A stretch of DNA of 64,000 bases from positions 1 to 64,000 of the forward strand of contig NZ_NFIH01000010.1 in the NCBI RefSeq assembly GCF_002161675.1. Reading direction: 5' to 3'. The notes beneath the pieces are model-generated. The model saw nothing but the letters and a program-made list of their open reading frames with translations. It had not been told where the DNA came from and searched no databases. Position 1 is the first letter of the stretch. The number at the start of each line of letters is the position of its first letter. The position numbers were made by a program, and so were the translations under genes. Shown piece after piece: positions 25,984-34,565 of this stretch. Source of the DNA: Pseudoflavonifractor sp. An44. Its GTDB lineage: Bacteria; Bacillota; Clostridia; Oscillospirales; Oscillospiraceae.

Positions 25984-27929
25984 AGGAAGTGCTCCTTGCC
26001 AAGTCCGCAGGCTTCTGCTACGGCGTGCGCCGAGCCGTGGAGCAAGCCCAACAGCTGGCCCAGACCCAGAAGATCTATCTGCTGGGAGAGATCACTCACA
26101 ACGCCCATGTGATTGCCAAACTGGAAGAGCTGGGGGCAGTGACCGTCCACAGCTTGGAGGAGGTCCCCCAGGGGGCCACGGTGCTCATCCGGGCCCACGG
26201 AGAGCCGGACCGGGTGTACGCCCAGCTTCAGGAGAAGGGCTGCCAGGTGGTGGACGCAACCTGTCCCAACGTCACTCGCATCCACGACATTGTCCGCAAT
26301 GCCGCCGCCCAGGGCCGGGTGCCTGTGATTGTGGGCGACCCGGACCACCCGGAGATCGTGGGCATTGCCGGATGTGCAGAGCATTCTGTGGTGGCAGCAA
26401 ACTGGGAAGAGTTGGAAAAAATCTTCCAAAATCGCCCGGAATTGGTCCATCAACCCCTGACGTTTGTCTCCCAAACCACGGCCATTCGGGCGAATTGGGA
26501 AAATTCCGTTGAAAACGCAAAAAAAGTGTGTACAAATGCGGAATACTTTGATACAATATGTGGTGCTACGTCTAAGCGTCAAACTGAGGCGGCTCAATTG
26601 GCCGGCAGGTGTGACAGTATGATCGTCATCGGAGACCCCAAAAGCTCCAATACCCGGCGTCTGACCCAGATCTGCCAGGAGTCCTGTGCTCACGTGGTGC
26701 AGGTGGAGCAAGCAGACGCTCTGTCCCCGGAGGACTTTTGCTCTGTCCGGACGCTTGGCATCACTGCCGGTGCATCCACACCGGAGTGGATAATAAAGGA
26801 GGTCTACAACAAAATGAGCGACGAAATTATGGAGATTGAACAGTCCTTTGCTGAAATGCTGGAGGAATCGTTCAAAACTTTGAATACGGGGGATAAGGTC
26901 ACTGGTACTGTCGTTGCCATCACACCCACCGAGGTGCAGGTGGAGCTGGGCATCAAGTATCCCGGTTACATCCCCGTGTCCGAGCTGAGCGATGATCCCG
27001 ACGTGAAGGTGGAGGACATTGCCAAGGTTGGCGAGGAGATCGAGACCTACGTCATGCTGGTCAGCGACCGCGACTGCATGGTGAAGCTGTCCAAGAAGCG
27101 TCTGGATGCTGCCAAGAACTGGGAGACCATCGAGAACGCTGTGGAGAGCAAGGAAGTGCTGGAAGGCATCATCACCGAGGAGAACAAGGGCGGCCTGGTG
27201 GCCAACGTCAAGGGCATCCGCGTGTTCATCCCTGCCTCTCAGTCCGGCCAGCCCCGTGGTGCTGACCTGTCCGGCATGGTGAAGACCCGCGTGCAGCTGC
27301 GCATCACCGAGGTCAACCGTGCTCGCCGCCGCGTGGTGGGCTCCATCCGTGCCGTGGCCGCTGAGGCCCGTGCCGCTGCCGCTGCCGAGATCTGGAACAA
27401 CATCGAGGTGGGCAAGCACTACACCGGCACCGTGAAGAGCCTGACTTCTTACGGCGCCTTCGTGGACATCGGCGGTGTGGACGGCATGGTCCACGTCTCC
27501 GAGCTGTCCTGGTCCCGCATCAAGAACCCCGCTGAGGTTGTCTCCGTGGGCGACGAGGTGGACGTGTACGTCATCGGCTTCGACCCCGAGAAGAAGAAGA
27601 TCTCTCTGGGCATGAAGGACCGCAGCCAGGAGCCCTGGACTGTGTTCACCAGCAAGTACTCCGTGGGCGACGTGGCCAACGTGCGCATCGTCAAGCTGAT
27701 GACCTTCGGCGCCTTCGCCGAGATCGTTCCCGGCGTGGACGGCCTGATCCACATCTCCCAGATCGCCGACCACCGTGTGGAGAAGCCCGGCGACGAGCTG
27801 ACTGAGGGCCAGATGGTGGACGCCAAGATCATCGCCATCGACGAGGAGAACAAGAAGGTGTCCCTGTCCATCCGTGCTCTGCTGGAGGGCAACGACGTGG
27901 AGGAGACCGAGGAGACCGAGGAAGCCTAA
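25980..27929 (+). CDS. ispH: fused HMBPP reductase (IspH) and ribosomal protein S1
   Basis: This 649-residue protein joins two functions. Residues 1 to about 277 are IspH, the 4Fe-4S enzyme of the last step of the MEP isoprenoid pathway; its three cluster cysteines lie in AGFCYGVRR, DATCPNVTR and FDTICGATS. From about 279 follow four S1 RNA-binding domains, as in ribosomal protein S1 of Gram-positive bacteria. The fusion is known in Clostridia. The S1 half uses strongly biased codons (CGT, CTG, GTC), unlike the IspH half. AT-rich promoter-like sequence and an AAAGGAGG site sit at the junction, so S1 may also be made alone from 26814. Confidence 0.93.
   Translation: MKEVLLAKSAGFCYGVRRAVEQAQQLAQTQKIYLLGEITHNAHVIAKLEELGAVTVHSLEEVPQGATVLIRAHGEPDRVYAQLQEKGCQVVDATCPNVTRIHDIVRNAAAQGRVPVIVGDPDHPEIVGIAGCAEHSVVAANWEELEKIFQNRPELVHQPLTFVSQTTAIRANWENSVENAKKVCTNAEYFDTICGATSKRQTEAAQLAGRCDSMIVIGDPKSSNTRRLTQICQESCAHVVQVEQADALSPEDFCSVRTLGITAGASTPEWIIKEVYNKMSDEIMEIEQSFAEMLEESFKTLNTGDKVTGTVVAITPTEVQVELGIKYPGYIPVSELSDDPDVKVEDIAKVGEEIETYVMLVSDRDCMVKLSKKRLDAAKNWETIENAVESKEVLEGIITEENKGGLVANVKGIRVFIPASQSGQPRGADLSGMVKTRVQLRITEVNRARRRVVGSIRAVAAEARAAAAAEIWNNIEVGKHYTGTVKSLTSYGAFVDIGGVDGMVHVSELSWSRIKNPAEVVSVGDEVDVYVIGFDPEKKKISLGMKDRSQEPWTVFTSKYSVGDVANVRIVKLMTFGAFAEIVPGVDGLIHISQIADHRVEKPGDELTEGQMVDAKIIAIDEENKKVSLSIRALLEGNDVEETEETEEA
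26509..26557 (+). promoter_or_regulatory. possible internal promoters at the ispH-S1 junction
   Basis: Inside the last part of the ispH coding region an AT-rich patch holds TTGAAA (26509-26514) 16 bases from TACAAA, and further on TG-A-TACAAT (26549-26557), an extended -10. Either could start a transcript for the S1 part. Confidence 0.4.
26795..26816 (+). promoter_or_regulatory. internal ribosome-binding site and ATG for the S1 part
   Basis: AAAGGAGG (26795-26802) stands 11 bases before an in-frame ATG at 26814 (MSDEIMEIEQSF), exactly where the S1 portion begins. Confidence 0.55.
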
Positions 27930-27949
27930 GTTTCTCAAATCGCTGTACC

Positions 27950-27984
27950 AACTCCCCCGGCTGGATCGGCCGGGGGAGTTTTTT
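27950..27984 (+). terminator. terminator after ispH-rpsA
   Basis: AACTCCCCCGGC pairs with GCCGGGGGAGTT and runs into TTTTTT. Confidence 0.9.
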
Positions 27985-28002
27985 GTCCAAAGGAGGAATC
28001 GT

Positions 28003-29154
28003 ATGAAACCGGATGTGGTGCTCACCCCCTGCAAGGACTATTCCCAGGGGGAGGTGGAGTCCGCCCTGGCACGGGTGCTGGAGCCCCTGGGGGGCCTTTC
28101 TTGGGTCAAGCCGGGGATGAGAATTGCCATCAAGGCCAACCTGGTGACCTTTCTCAAGCCGGAACGGGCGGCCACCACCCACCCGTCTCTGCTGTGCGCC
28201 CTGGTGCGCATGCTGACAGAGCGTGGAGCGGACGTGGTGGTGGGGGACAGCCCAGGCGGGCTGTACAACGCGGCCTATGTCAAGCGGGTGTATCAGGCCA
28301 CCGGGATGGAGCAGGTGGAGCAGGCAGGAGGCCGCCTGAACTGGGATTTCAGCCACGCCCAGGGGGAGTACCCCCAGGGCAAGGTGTGCCGCCAGTTCAC
28401 CTATACCGCCTACCTCTCAAAGGCGGATGCCATCATCAATTTCTGCAAGCTGAAGACCCACGGCATGATGGCTATGACCTGTGGAGCCAAGAACATGTTC
28501 GGTTCCATCCCAGGCGCCATGAAGCCGGAGTACCACTTTCGGTTCCCGGACCCCAGGGACTTTGCCCGGATGATCGTGGACCTGGATGAGTATTTCAAGC
28601 CACGTCTCACCATTGTGGACGGGGTGACGTGCATGGAGGGCAATGGACCTACCGGAGGTACCCCGCGCCATGTGGGCCTTCTGGCGGCCTCTGAGAGCCC
28701 TCACAAGGCGGACCTGGTGTGCGCCCAGCTGTTGGGCCTGCGTCGGGAGGAGGTGCCCACCCTGGAGGCGGCGCTGGAGCGAGGGCTCATTCCCCCCACG
28801 GCGGAAGAGCTGACCGTCCAGGGCAACGTAGAGGACTTTGTGGTCCCAGACTTCCAGCGCATTGAGACGGGCAACGGCCACCTCTTTGAGGGGGACGGGA
28901 AGCACCTGTCCAAGCGGCTGCGGGGCGCGGTGATGGCCAAGGTGTTCAGCCAGAAGCCCAAGGTGGTGAAACAGCACTGTGTGGGCTGTGGCGTGTGCGC
29001 CAACATCTGCCCGGCCAAGACCATCACCATTGAGAAGGGGAAGGCGGTGGTCCATCGGGACAAGTGCATCCGCTGCTTCTGCTGCCAGGAGTTCTGCCCC
29101 AAAAGCGCCATGGTGGTCCACCGCACCTGGGTGGCCAGACTGCTGGAACGATGA
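28003..29154 (+). CDS. DUF362 protein with C-terminal 4Fe-4S domain
   Basis: The 383-residue protein has a DUF362 domain (about 1-290; IKANLVTFLKPERAATTHPSL, GDSPGGLYN and KLKTHGMMAMTCGAKN motifs) and a C-terminal ferredoxin domain with two Cys clusters, CVGCGVCANICP and CIRCFCCQEFCP. The role of DUF362 is not established; electron transfer is inferred from the clusters. ATG 28003 has AAGGAGG seven bases upstream. It stands alone between two terminators. A different DUF362 protein is encoded at 40333-41460. Confidence 0.85.
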   Translation: MKPDVVLTPCKDYSQGEVESALARVLEPLGGLSWVKPGMRIAIKANLVTFLKPERAATTHPSLLCALVRMLTERGADVVVGDSPGGLYNAAYVKRVYQATGMEQVEQAGGRLNWDFSHAQGEYPQGKVCRQFTYTAYLSKADAIINFCKLKTHGMMAMTCGAKNMFGSIPGAMKPEYHFRFPDPRDFARMIVDLDEYFKPRLTIVDGVTCMEGNGPTGGTPRHVGLLAASESPHKADLVCAQLLGLRREEVPTLEAALERGLIPPTAEELTVQGNVEDFVVPDFQRIETGNGHLFEGDGKHLSKRLRGAVMAKVFSQKPKVVKQHCVGCGVCANICPAKTITIEKGKAVVHRDKCIRCFCCQEFCPKSAMVVHRTWVARLLER

Positions 29155-29191
29155 AAAAACGGCCTGACGGTATCCGTCAGGCCGTTTTCGT
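29154..29191. terminator. bidirectional terminator
   Basis: AAAACGGCCTGACGG pairs with CCGTCAGGCCGTTTT around TAT. It lies between the DUF362 gene and the convergent ABC exporter gene. Confidence 0.85.
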
Positions 29192-30906
29192 TAGGTCGGC
29201 TGTGCCAGGGTGAACAGGGAGTAGAAGTATCCCTTTCGGTCCATAAGAGCGGAGAAAGAGCCCTGCTCCTGAATACGCCCATCCCGCAGCACCAGAATTT
29301 CGTCGTACTGGGCCATGAGGGCGGCTTCCAGCCGGTGGGTGACCACGATGCGGGTGGTTCCGGTCAGATCCAGAATGGACTGGGTGACCGCGGCAGCGGT
29401 GGCGTTGTCCAAGGCGGCGGTGGCCTCGTCCAGCAGCAGCACCGGCGTCTTGCGCAGCAGGCACCGGGCGATGGAGATGCGCTGGCCCTCGCCGCCGGAC
29501 AGGTTCACCCCATTTTCTCCGCACCGGTAGTCCTGGCCCCGCTCGTCCAGCAGTTGGGACAGCCCGGACCGCTCCACAGCCTTTGCCACCTCCTCCTCAG
29601 GGAAGGAGCGGAACATGGTGAGGTTGTTGCGGATGGTGTCGTCAAAGAGAAATACATCCTGCCCCATAAGGCTCATCAGGTCATAGAGACTGTGGGCGTC
29701 CACGTCCCGCAGCTCGGTGCCGTCGATGGCGATGGAGCCGGTATAGGCCCCGCTGGCCCCCATGAGCAGGTGGAGCAGGGTGGACTTGCCGGAGCCGGAG
29801 CCGCCCACAATGGCATAGGTCTTCCCGGCCTGGAACTGGGCGGTGAGGTCTTGCAGGATGGGCTTGTCCGGCTCGTAGCCGAAGGACACGTGGTCCAGGG
29901 TGATGGCCTGGCTCAGCGTGGCGGGGATGGATACGCCGCTCTCCTGCTGGTTCTGAGCGGTGAGCTCTGCCAGCTTGTCCATGAGGGCCAGGGCGGCTTT
30001 GCGGGCGGCCCAGTACTGGGGCACCGTCTGGATGGGATTGAGAAGCAGGCCGCACAGGTTGACCATGATGAGCACGGTGCCCGGGGTGATCTCCCCCCGG
30101 ATGGCCAGATAGGCACCGGAGAGGAAGATGCCGAACTGAACCAGGAAGCCCAGACAGCTGCCTAGAATGGAGATAAAGCTGGCATACCAGCGGCGGCCCT
30201 CCTTGGTGTGCTCCAGGCTGGCATTGGTTTGGGTAAAGCGGGAGAGGACCTGTCCCTCTGCCTTGAAGCTTTTGATGACAGGAAAGCCGCTGAGCAGGTC
30301 TTTGAGCATGGCCACATAGCCCTCATTTTGCTCACTGACCTGCTTTTCCCGGGCGGCCAGCCTTCCACCGGTGGCCAAGGTGGCGGCGATGGGGACCAGG
30401 CTGAGCAGGATGGCGGCCAGGGCCAGCTTCCAGCTGTACCACAGCATCATGAGGAGAGAACCCAGGAACATAAGAACTTGGGACAGGAGCAGAAAAAACT
30501 GGTTGAGGTAATTTTCTTCGATGGAGTTGGTGTCGTTGGTGAGGGCGGAGAGGTACCGCCCGGTGTTTTCCTGGGCGAAGGCCCGGATGCTCTTCTGGGA
30601 CAGCTGAGCAAAGGCTAGGTCCTTGTACTGGGCCAGGGCGCGGTGGATAAATCGTCCCTTAAAGCGATACATGATGAGTTCGCTGATCAGAATCACGGCG
30701 GTCAGGCCCAGACAGAACCAGAGGGTATTGAGAAGCTCTTGCAGATCTCCGGTGGTCATAATATCCAGGATGTGGCCCAGGAGATAGGAGACAATCAGAT
30801 TCCAAAAAGAGCCCAGGCAGATGAGCGCTGTGGCGATGACAAAGCAAAGCCGATTACCCCGGAACATGGCACGGGTGTAGAGGGTGCGGTCAAGTTGTTG
30901 TTTCAT
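29191..30906 (-). CDS. ABC exporter, fused membrane and ATPase domains
   Basis: This 571-residue half-transporter has six membrane segments in the first ~310 residues and an ATPase domain with Walker A GGSGSGKST, signature LSGGEGQRISIARCLL and Walker B VLLLDEATAALD. The fold is that of MsbA-like exporters. Its ATG overlaps the stop of an XRE regulator gene (30903-31802), so the two are coupled and the regulator probably controls export of a toxic compound or peptide. The substrate is unknown. Confidence 0.9.
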   Translation of the reverse strand: MKQQLDRTLYTRAMFRGNRLCFVIATALICLGSFWNLIVSYLLGHILDIMTTGDLQELLNTLWFCLGLTAVILISELIMYRFKGRFIHRALAQYKDLAFAQLSQKSIRAFAQENTGRYLSALTNDTNSIEENYLNQFFLLLSQVLMFLGSLLMMLWYSWKLALAAILLSLVPIAATLATGGRLAAREKQVSEQNEGYVAMLKDLLSGFPVIKSFKAEGQVLSRFTQTNASLEHTKEGRRWYASFISILGSCLGFLVQFGIFLSGAYLAIRGEITPGTVLIMVNLCGLLLNPIQTVPQYWAARKAALALMDKLAELTAQNQQESGVSIPATLSQAITLDHVSFGYEPDKPILQDLTAQFQAGKTYAIVGGSGSGKSTLLHLLMGASGAYTGSIAIDGTELRDVDAHSLYDLMSLMGQDVFLFDDTIRNNLTMFRSFPEEEVAKAVERSGLSQLLDERGQDYRCGENGVNLSGGEGQRISIARCLLRKTPVLLLDEATAALDNATAAAVTQSILDLTGTTRIVVTHRLEAALMAQYDEILVLRDGRIQEQGSFSALMDRKGYFYSLFTLAQPT

Positions 30907-31802
30907 GATTGGTTCTCCTTTTTCTCAGGGGGTGGTGCGAGAATGGGGCGTTTGCGGATGTCACAGGCAAACACATGGGCGTCTTCCGGTTGCGTCAGCC
31001 ACCGTGCGAAGAATAGAAAGGGGACAAAGGCATAGTTGTCGTGGAGAGTATAGACCTGGGTGGGGCCATCCTCCAGCTCCAAATCCTTTTTCTTGAGTAA
31101 CTCACACTCTGCCATTTGAGGAAGAGCGGACAGCACATCGTCCAATGGTAGGCCTGTGTGTTTCGCAATGGCAGAGGGGTGGTAAAAGCCCTCTTCTCGT
31201 CTGTAGAGGAAAAGAAGTATTTCCATGGCGCCAGGAAGTGCCAGAGCAGAGAAGAGCTTTCGGCATTCTTCCGGGGAGGGAAGGTTGTTCCGGTATCCGT
31301 CAGGCGGTTCTGGCATCAACAAATAGAGGGGAAAGTCTTTGGCCAGCACGCCCAAAAGCAAGCCCTCCTCCGATTTGACATAGGCTCGAAGCCATGTGCG
31401 AGAAGTGGCGTTGGGGAGGATGTTGTCAACATAGCAGGTAGAACCCAAAGTCATGGAGGGAAAAATGCCGGAGTTCATCAAGTTGCTGCCCAAACAGGTG
31501 GAGGTGGCAGCTAGCAATTCAAATAAGGCGGAAAAACGCTGCTCCAAGGGAATCGACAGCAGCCACTGCTGAAACTGGGTGGTCATATCTGCGGTGGACG
31601 GCTCTGCCCGGCCAAAGAGGGCGTCGATGGACACCCCCAGCCGGTCGGCCAGCACGGGAAGCAGCTCCACATCCGGGGCGCCGCCTTTTTCCCACTTGCT
31701 CACCGCCTGGGCGGAAACACCCACCAGCTGGCCCAGCTGTTCCTGGGTCAGCCCCCGCTCTTTGCGCAGGCGGGTGATGGTGTCACTCAAAGGTTGGTTC
31801 AT
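30903..31802 (-). CDS. XRE-family regulator with a C-terminal sensor-like region
   Basis: The 299-residue protein has an N-terminal helix-turn-helix (residues about 8-62, with LTQEQLGQLVGVSAQAVSKWE) and a longer region containing a winged-helix-like stretch at about 200-250 (HPSAIAKHTGLPLDDVLSALPQM). It precedes the ABC exporter with a four-base overlap, and it is likely its regulator. ATG follows a GGAGGG site. I do not recognise the middle region. Confidence 0.8.
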   Translation of the reverse strand: MNQPLSDTITRLRKERGLTQEQLGQLVGVSAQAVSKWEKGGAPDVELLPVLADRLGVSIDALFGRAEPSTADMTTQFQQWLLSIPLEQRFSALFELLAATSTCLGSNLMNSGIFPSMTLGSTCYVDNILPNATSRTWLRAYVKSEEGLLLGVLAKDFPLYLLMPEPPDGYRNNLPSPEECRKLFSALALPGAMEILLFLYRREEGFYHPSAIAKHTGLPLDDVLSALPQMAECELLKKKDLELEDGPTQVYTLHDNYAFVPFLFFARWLTQPEDAHVFACDIRKRPILAPPPEKKENQS

Positions 31803-31831
31803 TAAAATCCCTCCATTCGCTTGATGGTTGT

Positions 31832-31860
31832 ATTATAGGGAAAATAGCGGTTGAGTGCAA
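31832..31860 (-). promoter_or_regulatory. promoter for the XRE/ABC exporter operon
   Basis: On the minus strand TTGCAC (31860-31855), 17-base spacer, TATAAT (31837-31832). Upstream of it a palindrome AACCAATGGTT and a TTGA-N6-TCAA element (about 31870-31897) could be regulator sites shared with deoC. Confidence 0.65.
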
Positions 31861-31914
31861 TGGAGGAAATCTTGAGTAAATTCAACCAATGGTTAAGGAA
31901 AAGGGGAAACCCTC

Positions 31915-31943
31915 TTGCAATGGGCCAGAAGGGAGGGTATGAT
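31915..31943 (+). promoter_or_regulatory. promoter for deoC
   Basis: TTGCAA (31915-31920), 17-base spacer, TATGAT (31938-31943). The expected transcript start, near 31950, bears on which deoC start codon is used. Confidence 0.7.
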
Positions 31944-31978
31944 GGGGAAGAGATAAAATCATGGGGGAGGTGAGAGAA

Positions 31979-32626
31979 TTGGACGAACGGCGCATCTTGG
32001 CGTCGGTGGACCACACCCTGCTGCGCCCCACCGCCACCTGGGAGGAGATTCGCCAGATCTGCGACGACGGGGTGGCCTATGGCTGCGCCTCGGTGTGCAT
32101 CCCGCCCAGCTATGTCAAACAGGCCAGCGAGTATTTGGCGGGAAAACTTCCGGTGTGTACCGTCATCGGGTTTCCCAATGGCTACTCCACCACAGCGGTG
32201 AAGGTGTTCGAGGCTCAGGACGCCATGGCTAACGGAGCCAGCGAGATCGACCTGGTGGTCAATCTGGGTTGGGTGAAGGATGGCCGCTGGTCGGACGTGC
32301 TGGCGGAGCTGCGGGCGGTGAAGGAGGCCTGTGGGGAGCATATCCTCAAGGTGATCGTGGAGACCTGCCAGCTGACCCAAGAGGAGAAAGTGAAGCTGTG
32401 TGAGCTGGTGACCGAGAGTGGGGCGGACTTTATCAAGACCTCCACCGGATTTTCTTCTGGGGGCGCCACGGCGGAAGACGTGGCCCTGTTGCGTGCCCAT
32501 GTGGGAGCACAGGTGCAGGTGAAAGCCGCCGGAGGGATTACATCCCTGGAAGATGCCCAGACCTTCCTGGACCTGGGGGCTGCCCGGCTGGGTACCTCCC
32601 GCATTGTGGCCTTGGTGAAGGGCTAA
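31979..32626 (+). CDS. deoC: deoxyribose-phosphate aldolase
   Basis: The 215-residue TIM-barrel aldolase splits 2-deoxyribose-5-phosphate into glyceraldehyde-3-phosphate and acetaldehyde. It shows VDHTLLRP near the start, [20 protein letters not shown] with the Schiff-base region [14 protein letters not shown] (catalytic Lys), and KAAGGI at the end. I prefer the TTG at 31979 because GGGGGAGG lies eight bases before it; the in-frame ATG at 31961 would be only ~11 bases from the likely transcript start and lacks a site. It stands alone rather than in a nucleoside operon. Confidence 0.93.
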   Translation: MDERRILASVDHTLLRPTATWEEIRQICDDGVAYGCASVCIPPSYVKQASEYLAGKLPVCTVIGFPNGYSTTAVKVFEAQDAMANGASEIDLVVNLGWVKDGRWSDVLAELRAVKEACGEHILKVIVETCQLTQEEKVKLCELVTESGADFIKTSTGFSSGGATAEDVALLRAHVGAQVQVKAAGGITSLEDAQTFLDLGAARLGTSRIVALVKG

Positions 32627-32633
32627 ATTGGGG

Positions 32634-32697
32634 TGTCGAATCACGTCGAAAAATCAGAATGAAATTTCTTTCGTTTTTCTGGGAGTTATAGTAAAAT
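32634..32697 (+). promoter_or_regulatory. tandem Spo0A boxes and -10 region
   Basis: TGTCGAA (32634-32640) and CGTCGAA (32644-32650) lie head to tail, ten bases apart, the arrangement known from the Bacillus abrB promoter. They stand about 40 bases ahead of -10-like TATAGT/TAAAAT (32687-32697), which lacks a good -35 box, as expected for an activator-dependent promoter. Confidence 0.6.
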
Positions 32698-32725
32698 AGA
32701 CCTGAGAAAAACGAGGGAAGGCGGG

Positions 32726-33082
32726 ATGACATTGAATCAACAACGGGCGATTCGAGAGGTCCTGCGCTCCATGGGATTGATTGGCGAGTCTTTGTCCCTG
32801 CGACAGCTGGTGTGTGCGGTGGAGCTGGCCCACACGGAGCCGGAGTTGCTGCGCCGCATCACCAAGGGACTGTATCCGGCTGTGGCCGCCCACTTTGACC
32901 AGGCCACCCCGGCGACGGTGGAACGGAATCTGCGGCTGATTCGGGACCACCAGTGGAACAAGGGAGACCAGGAGCGACTGAGAGAGATGGCGGGATTCCC
33001 CATCCGTGTCAAGCCCACCACAGGCGAATTTGTGGATATTATTTGCTATTACATGGAGGCCAACGGGGCCTTTGATGACTGA
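32726..33082 (+). CDS. stand-alone Spo0A C-terminal DNA-binding domain protein
   Basis: The 118 residues align from memory with the Spo0A effector domain only: EVLRSMGLIGESLSLRQL, PELLRRITKGLYPAVAAHF, then ATVERNLRLIRDHQWNKGD (recognition-helix region; Spo0A has SRVERAIRHAIEVAWxRG) and KPTTGEFVDIICYYM. There is no receiver domain or phosphorylatable aspartate, so binding would not be controlled by phosphorylation of this protein. It might compete with or assist Spo0A at 0A boxes. Two such boxes lie upstream of its own gene. AAGGCGGG precedes the ATG. Confidence 0.8.
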   Translation: MTLNQQRAIREVLRSMGLIGESLSLRQLVCAVELAHTEPELLRRITKGLYPAVAAHFDQATPATVERNLRLIRDHQWNKGDQERLREMAGFPIRVKPTTGEFVDIICYYMEANGAFDD

Positions 33083-33107
33083 GAACAAGACTGGAGTTGA
33101 CAAATCT

Positions 33108-33704
33108 ATGAAAGAGACTTACCGTGTGCCCCGGGGAGACGGGGCCCATTGGGATAACATTCCCCGTGCAGAGCTGAAGGAGACGGGCTGGCTGGAGCCT
33201 GCCGGAGTGAAGGCCTGGATGCAGCTGTGCCACGATGGGGAGAACCTGTATGTGCGCCTGGAGGCCCAGGAGAGCCCCATCCGTGCCACCCTCACCGGGA
33301 CCTTGGACCAGGTGTGCAACGACAGCTGTCTGGAATTTTTCTTTGCCCCCCTGGAGGAGGACGCCCGGTACTTCAACTTTGAGTGGAATCCCCTCAAGTC
33401 CCTGAACCTGGGCTTTGGCGGTACTCGTCCCACCCGGGTGCGCCAGATCGTCAAGAAGATGGACGAGCTGTTCTGCCCCCAGAGCTGGCAGGAGGAGAAC
33501 ACCTGGGGCATCACCTTCCGCATCCCCGCGGAGTTTGTGGGCCGCTACTTCCCCGGCTTTACCTATTCCGGCACTTGCTGTGCCAACGTCTACAAGTGCG
33601 GCGATGAGACCGAGCATCCCCACTATCTGGCCTGGTCTCCGGTGACCAGTGACAAGCCGGATTTCCACCGCCGAGGCGATTTCGGCACCCTGGTGTTTGA
33701 ATAA
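33108..33704 (+). CDS. carbohydrate-binding (CBM9-like) domain protein
   Basis: The 198-residue protein resembles carbohydrate-binding family 9-like domains: a beta sandwich with AWMQLCHDGENLYVRLEAQE near residues 30-50, NDSCLEFFFAP and YFNFEWNPLKSLNLGFG. There is no signal peptide, so it probably acts in the cytoplasm. ATG 33108 has GGAG 11 bases upstream; an in-frame ATG at 33075 overlapping the previous gene is an alternative. No catalytic partner is nearby, and the ligand is unknown. Confidence 0.7.
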   Translation: MKETYRVPRGDGAHWDNIPRAELKETGWLEPAGVKAWMQLCHDGENLYVRLEAQESPIRATLTGTLDQVCNDSCLEFFFAPLEEDARYFNFEWNPLKSLNLGFGGTRPTRVRQIVKKMDELFCPQSWQEENTWGITFRIPAEFVGRYFPGFTYSGTCCANVYKCGDETEHPHYLAWSPVTSDKPDFHRRGDFGTLVFE

Positions 33705-33712
33705 ATAGAACA

Positions 33713-33745
33713 AGCAGGCCGCCTTTTTAGACGGCCTGCTTTTCT
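33713..33745. terminator. bidirectional terminator
   Basis: AGCAGGCCG pairs with CGGCCTGCT and is followed by TTTT; it separates two convergent genes. Confidence 0.85.
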
Positions 33746-33755
33746 GTTGCTGAGA

Positions 33756-34565
33756 TTATTGTTTCTTTTTGCGATTCTCCCGCTTTTTCAGAATCTCCTT
33801 GCGGGCGGCGGCAGCCGATGCCCGGAGATCATCGCTGAGGCTGGCATAGCGGCTGGTCAGACGCATGTTGGAGTATTTGCGGCGGAAGGAGCGGGAATAC
33901 CGTTCCAACCGGGCCACTTGCTGGCTGTAGTTGCTGCGCAGGGCGGCGGACTGGTTTTCCAGCATTTGACCCAGCTCAGCCTTGCCCAGGGAGAACTGGA
34001 CCTGTGCCTCGTCCCGGGCGGCGGCCAGCTTTACCACCAGCTGAGACACCAACGCCAGGTGCCGGATGGTGAGGGTGGCATCCACCAGCAGAATGACCAG
34101 TAAGACCACGCACAGGGTGTTCACCAGCCAGCCGGGGATGGTCTGATAGATGCCGTCCACGGCGGGGTGAATCCAGAAGATTACCACATAGGACAGTGCG
34201 CCCCACACCAGGGACACCCACAGACATACCCGGCCCTTGATGTTGAAGCGGAACCGGGAGTAGTCCCAGTAGCGCACGTGGGTGGTGGTCTCCAGAAGCC
34301 ACGCCACGAAATACTCCCACGAGGTCATTACCACCACGGCGGTGAGATAGAACACAAACAGGTTGTGTTTCAGCGGGGTGAAAAAGAGGACCATTAACAG
34401 AACGCCGGCGCCGTAGATGGGGCAGATGGGGCCGTAGAGAAAGCCCCGGTCCACCAGACGGTGCTCCAGAATGGAACAGTAGCAGGTCTCCATCAACCAT
34501 CCTAGAAATGAGTAAAAGATAAAGTAGAGAAACAGTGCCTGAATGGGATAGCCCAGGATGGTCAA
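33756..34565 (-). CDS. CmpB-family multi-pass membrane protein
   Basis: The 269-residue protein has five or six membrane segments and the CmpB (putative ABC-transporter type IV) pattern: FIFYSFLGWLMETCYCSI, GFLYGPICPIYGAGV, WEYFVAWLLETTTHVRYWDYS and a charged cytoplasmic C-terminal tail with a predicted coiled coil. Despite the family label no ATPase is adjacent, and the function is unknown. It overlaps DUF4364 by four bases. A second, duplicated member is encoded at 38355-39665. Confidence 0.8.
   Translation of the reverse strand: MTILGYPIQALFLYFIFYSFLGWLMETCYCSILEHRLVDRGFLYGPICPIYGAGVLLMVLFFTPLKHNLFVFYLTAVVVMTSWEYFVAWLLETTTHVRYWDYSRFRFNIKGRVCLWVSLVWGALSYVVIFWIHPAVDGIYQTIPGWLVNTLCVVLLVILLVDATLTIRHLALVSQLVVKLAAARDEAQVQFSLGKAELGQMLENQSAALRSNYSQQVARLERYSRSFRRKYSNMRLTSRYASLSDDLRASAAAARKEILKKRENRKKKQ

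Noticed and set aside
33097-33102. TTGACA just before the CBM9-like gene read as a -35 box
   Set aside because: No -10 box follows at the right distance; it falls in the coding overlap region.
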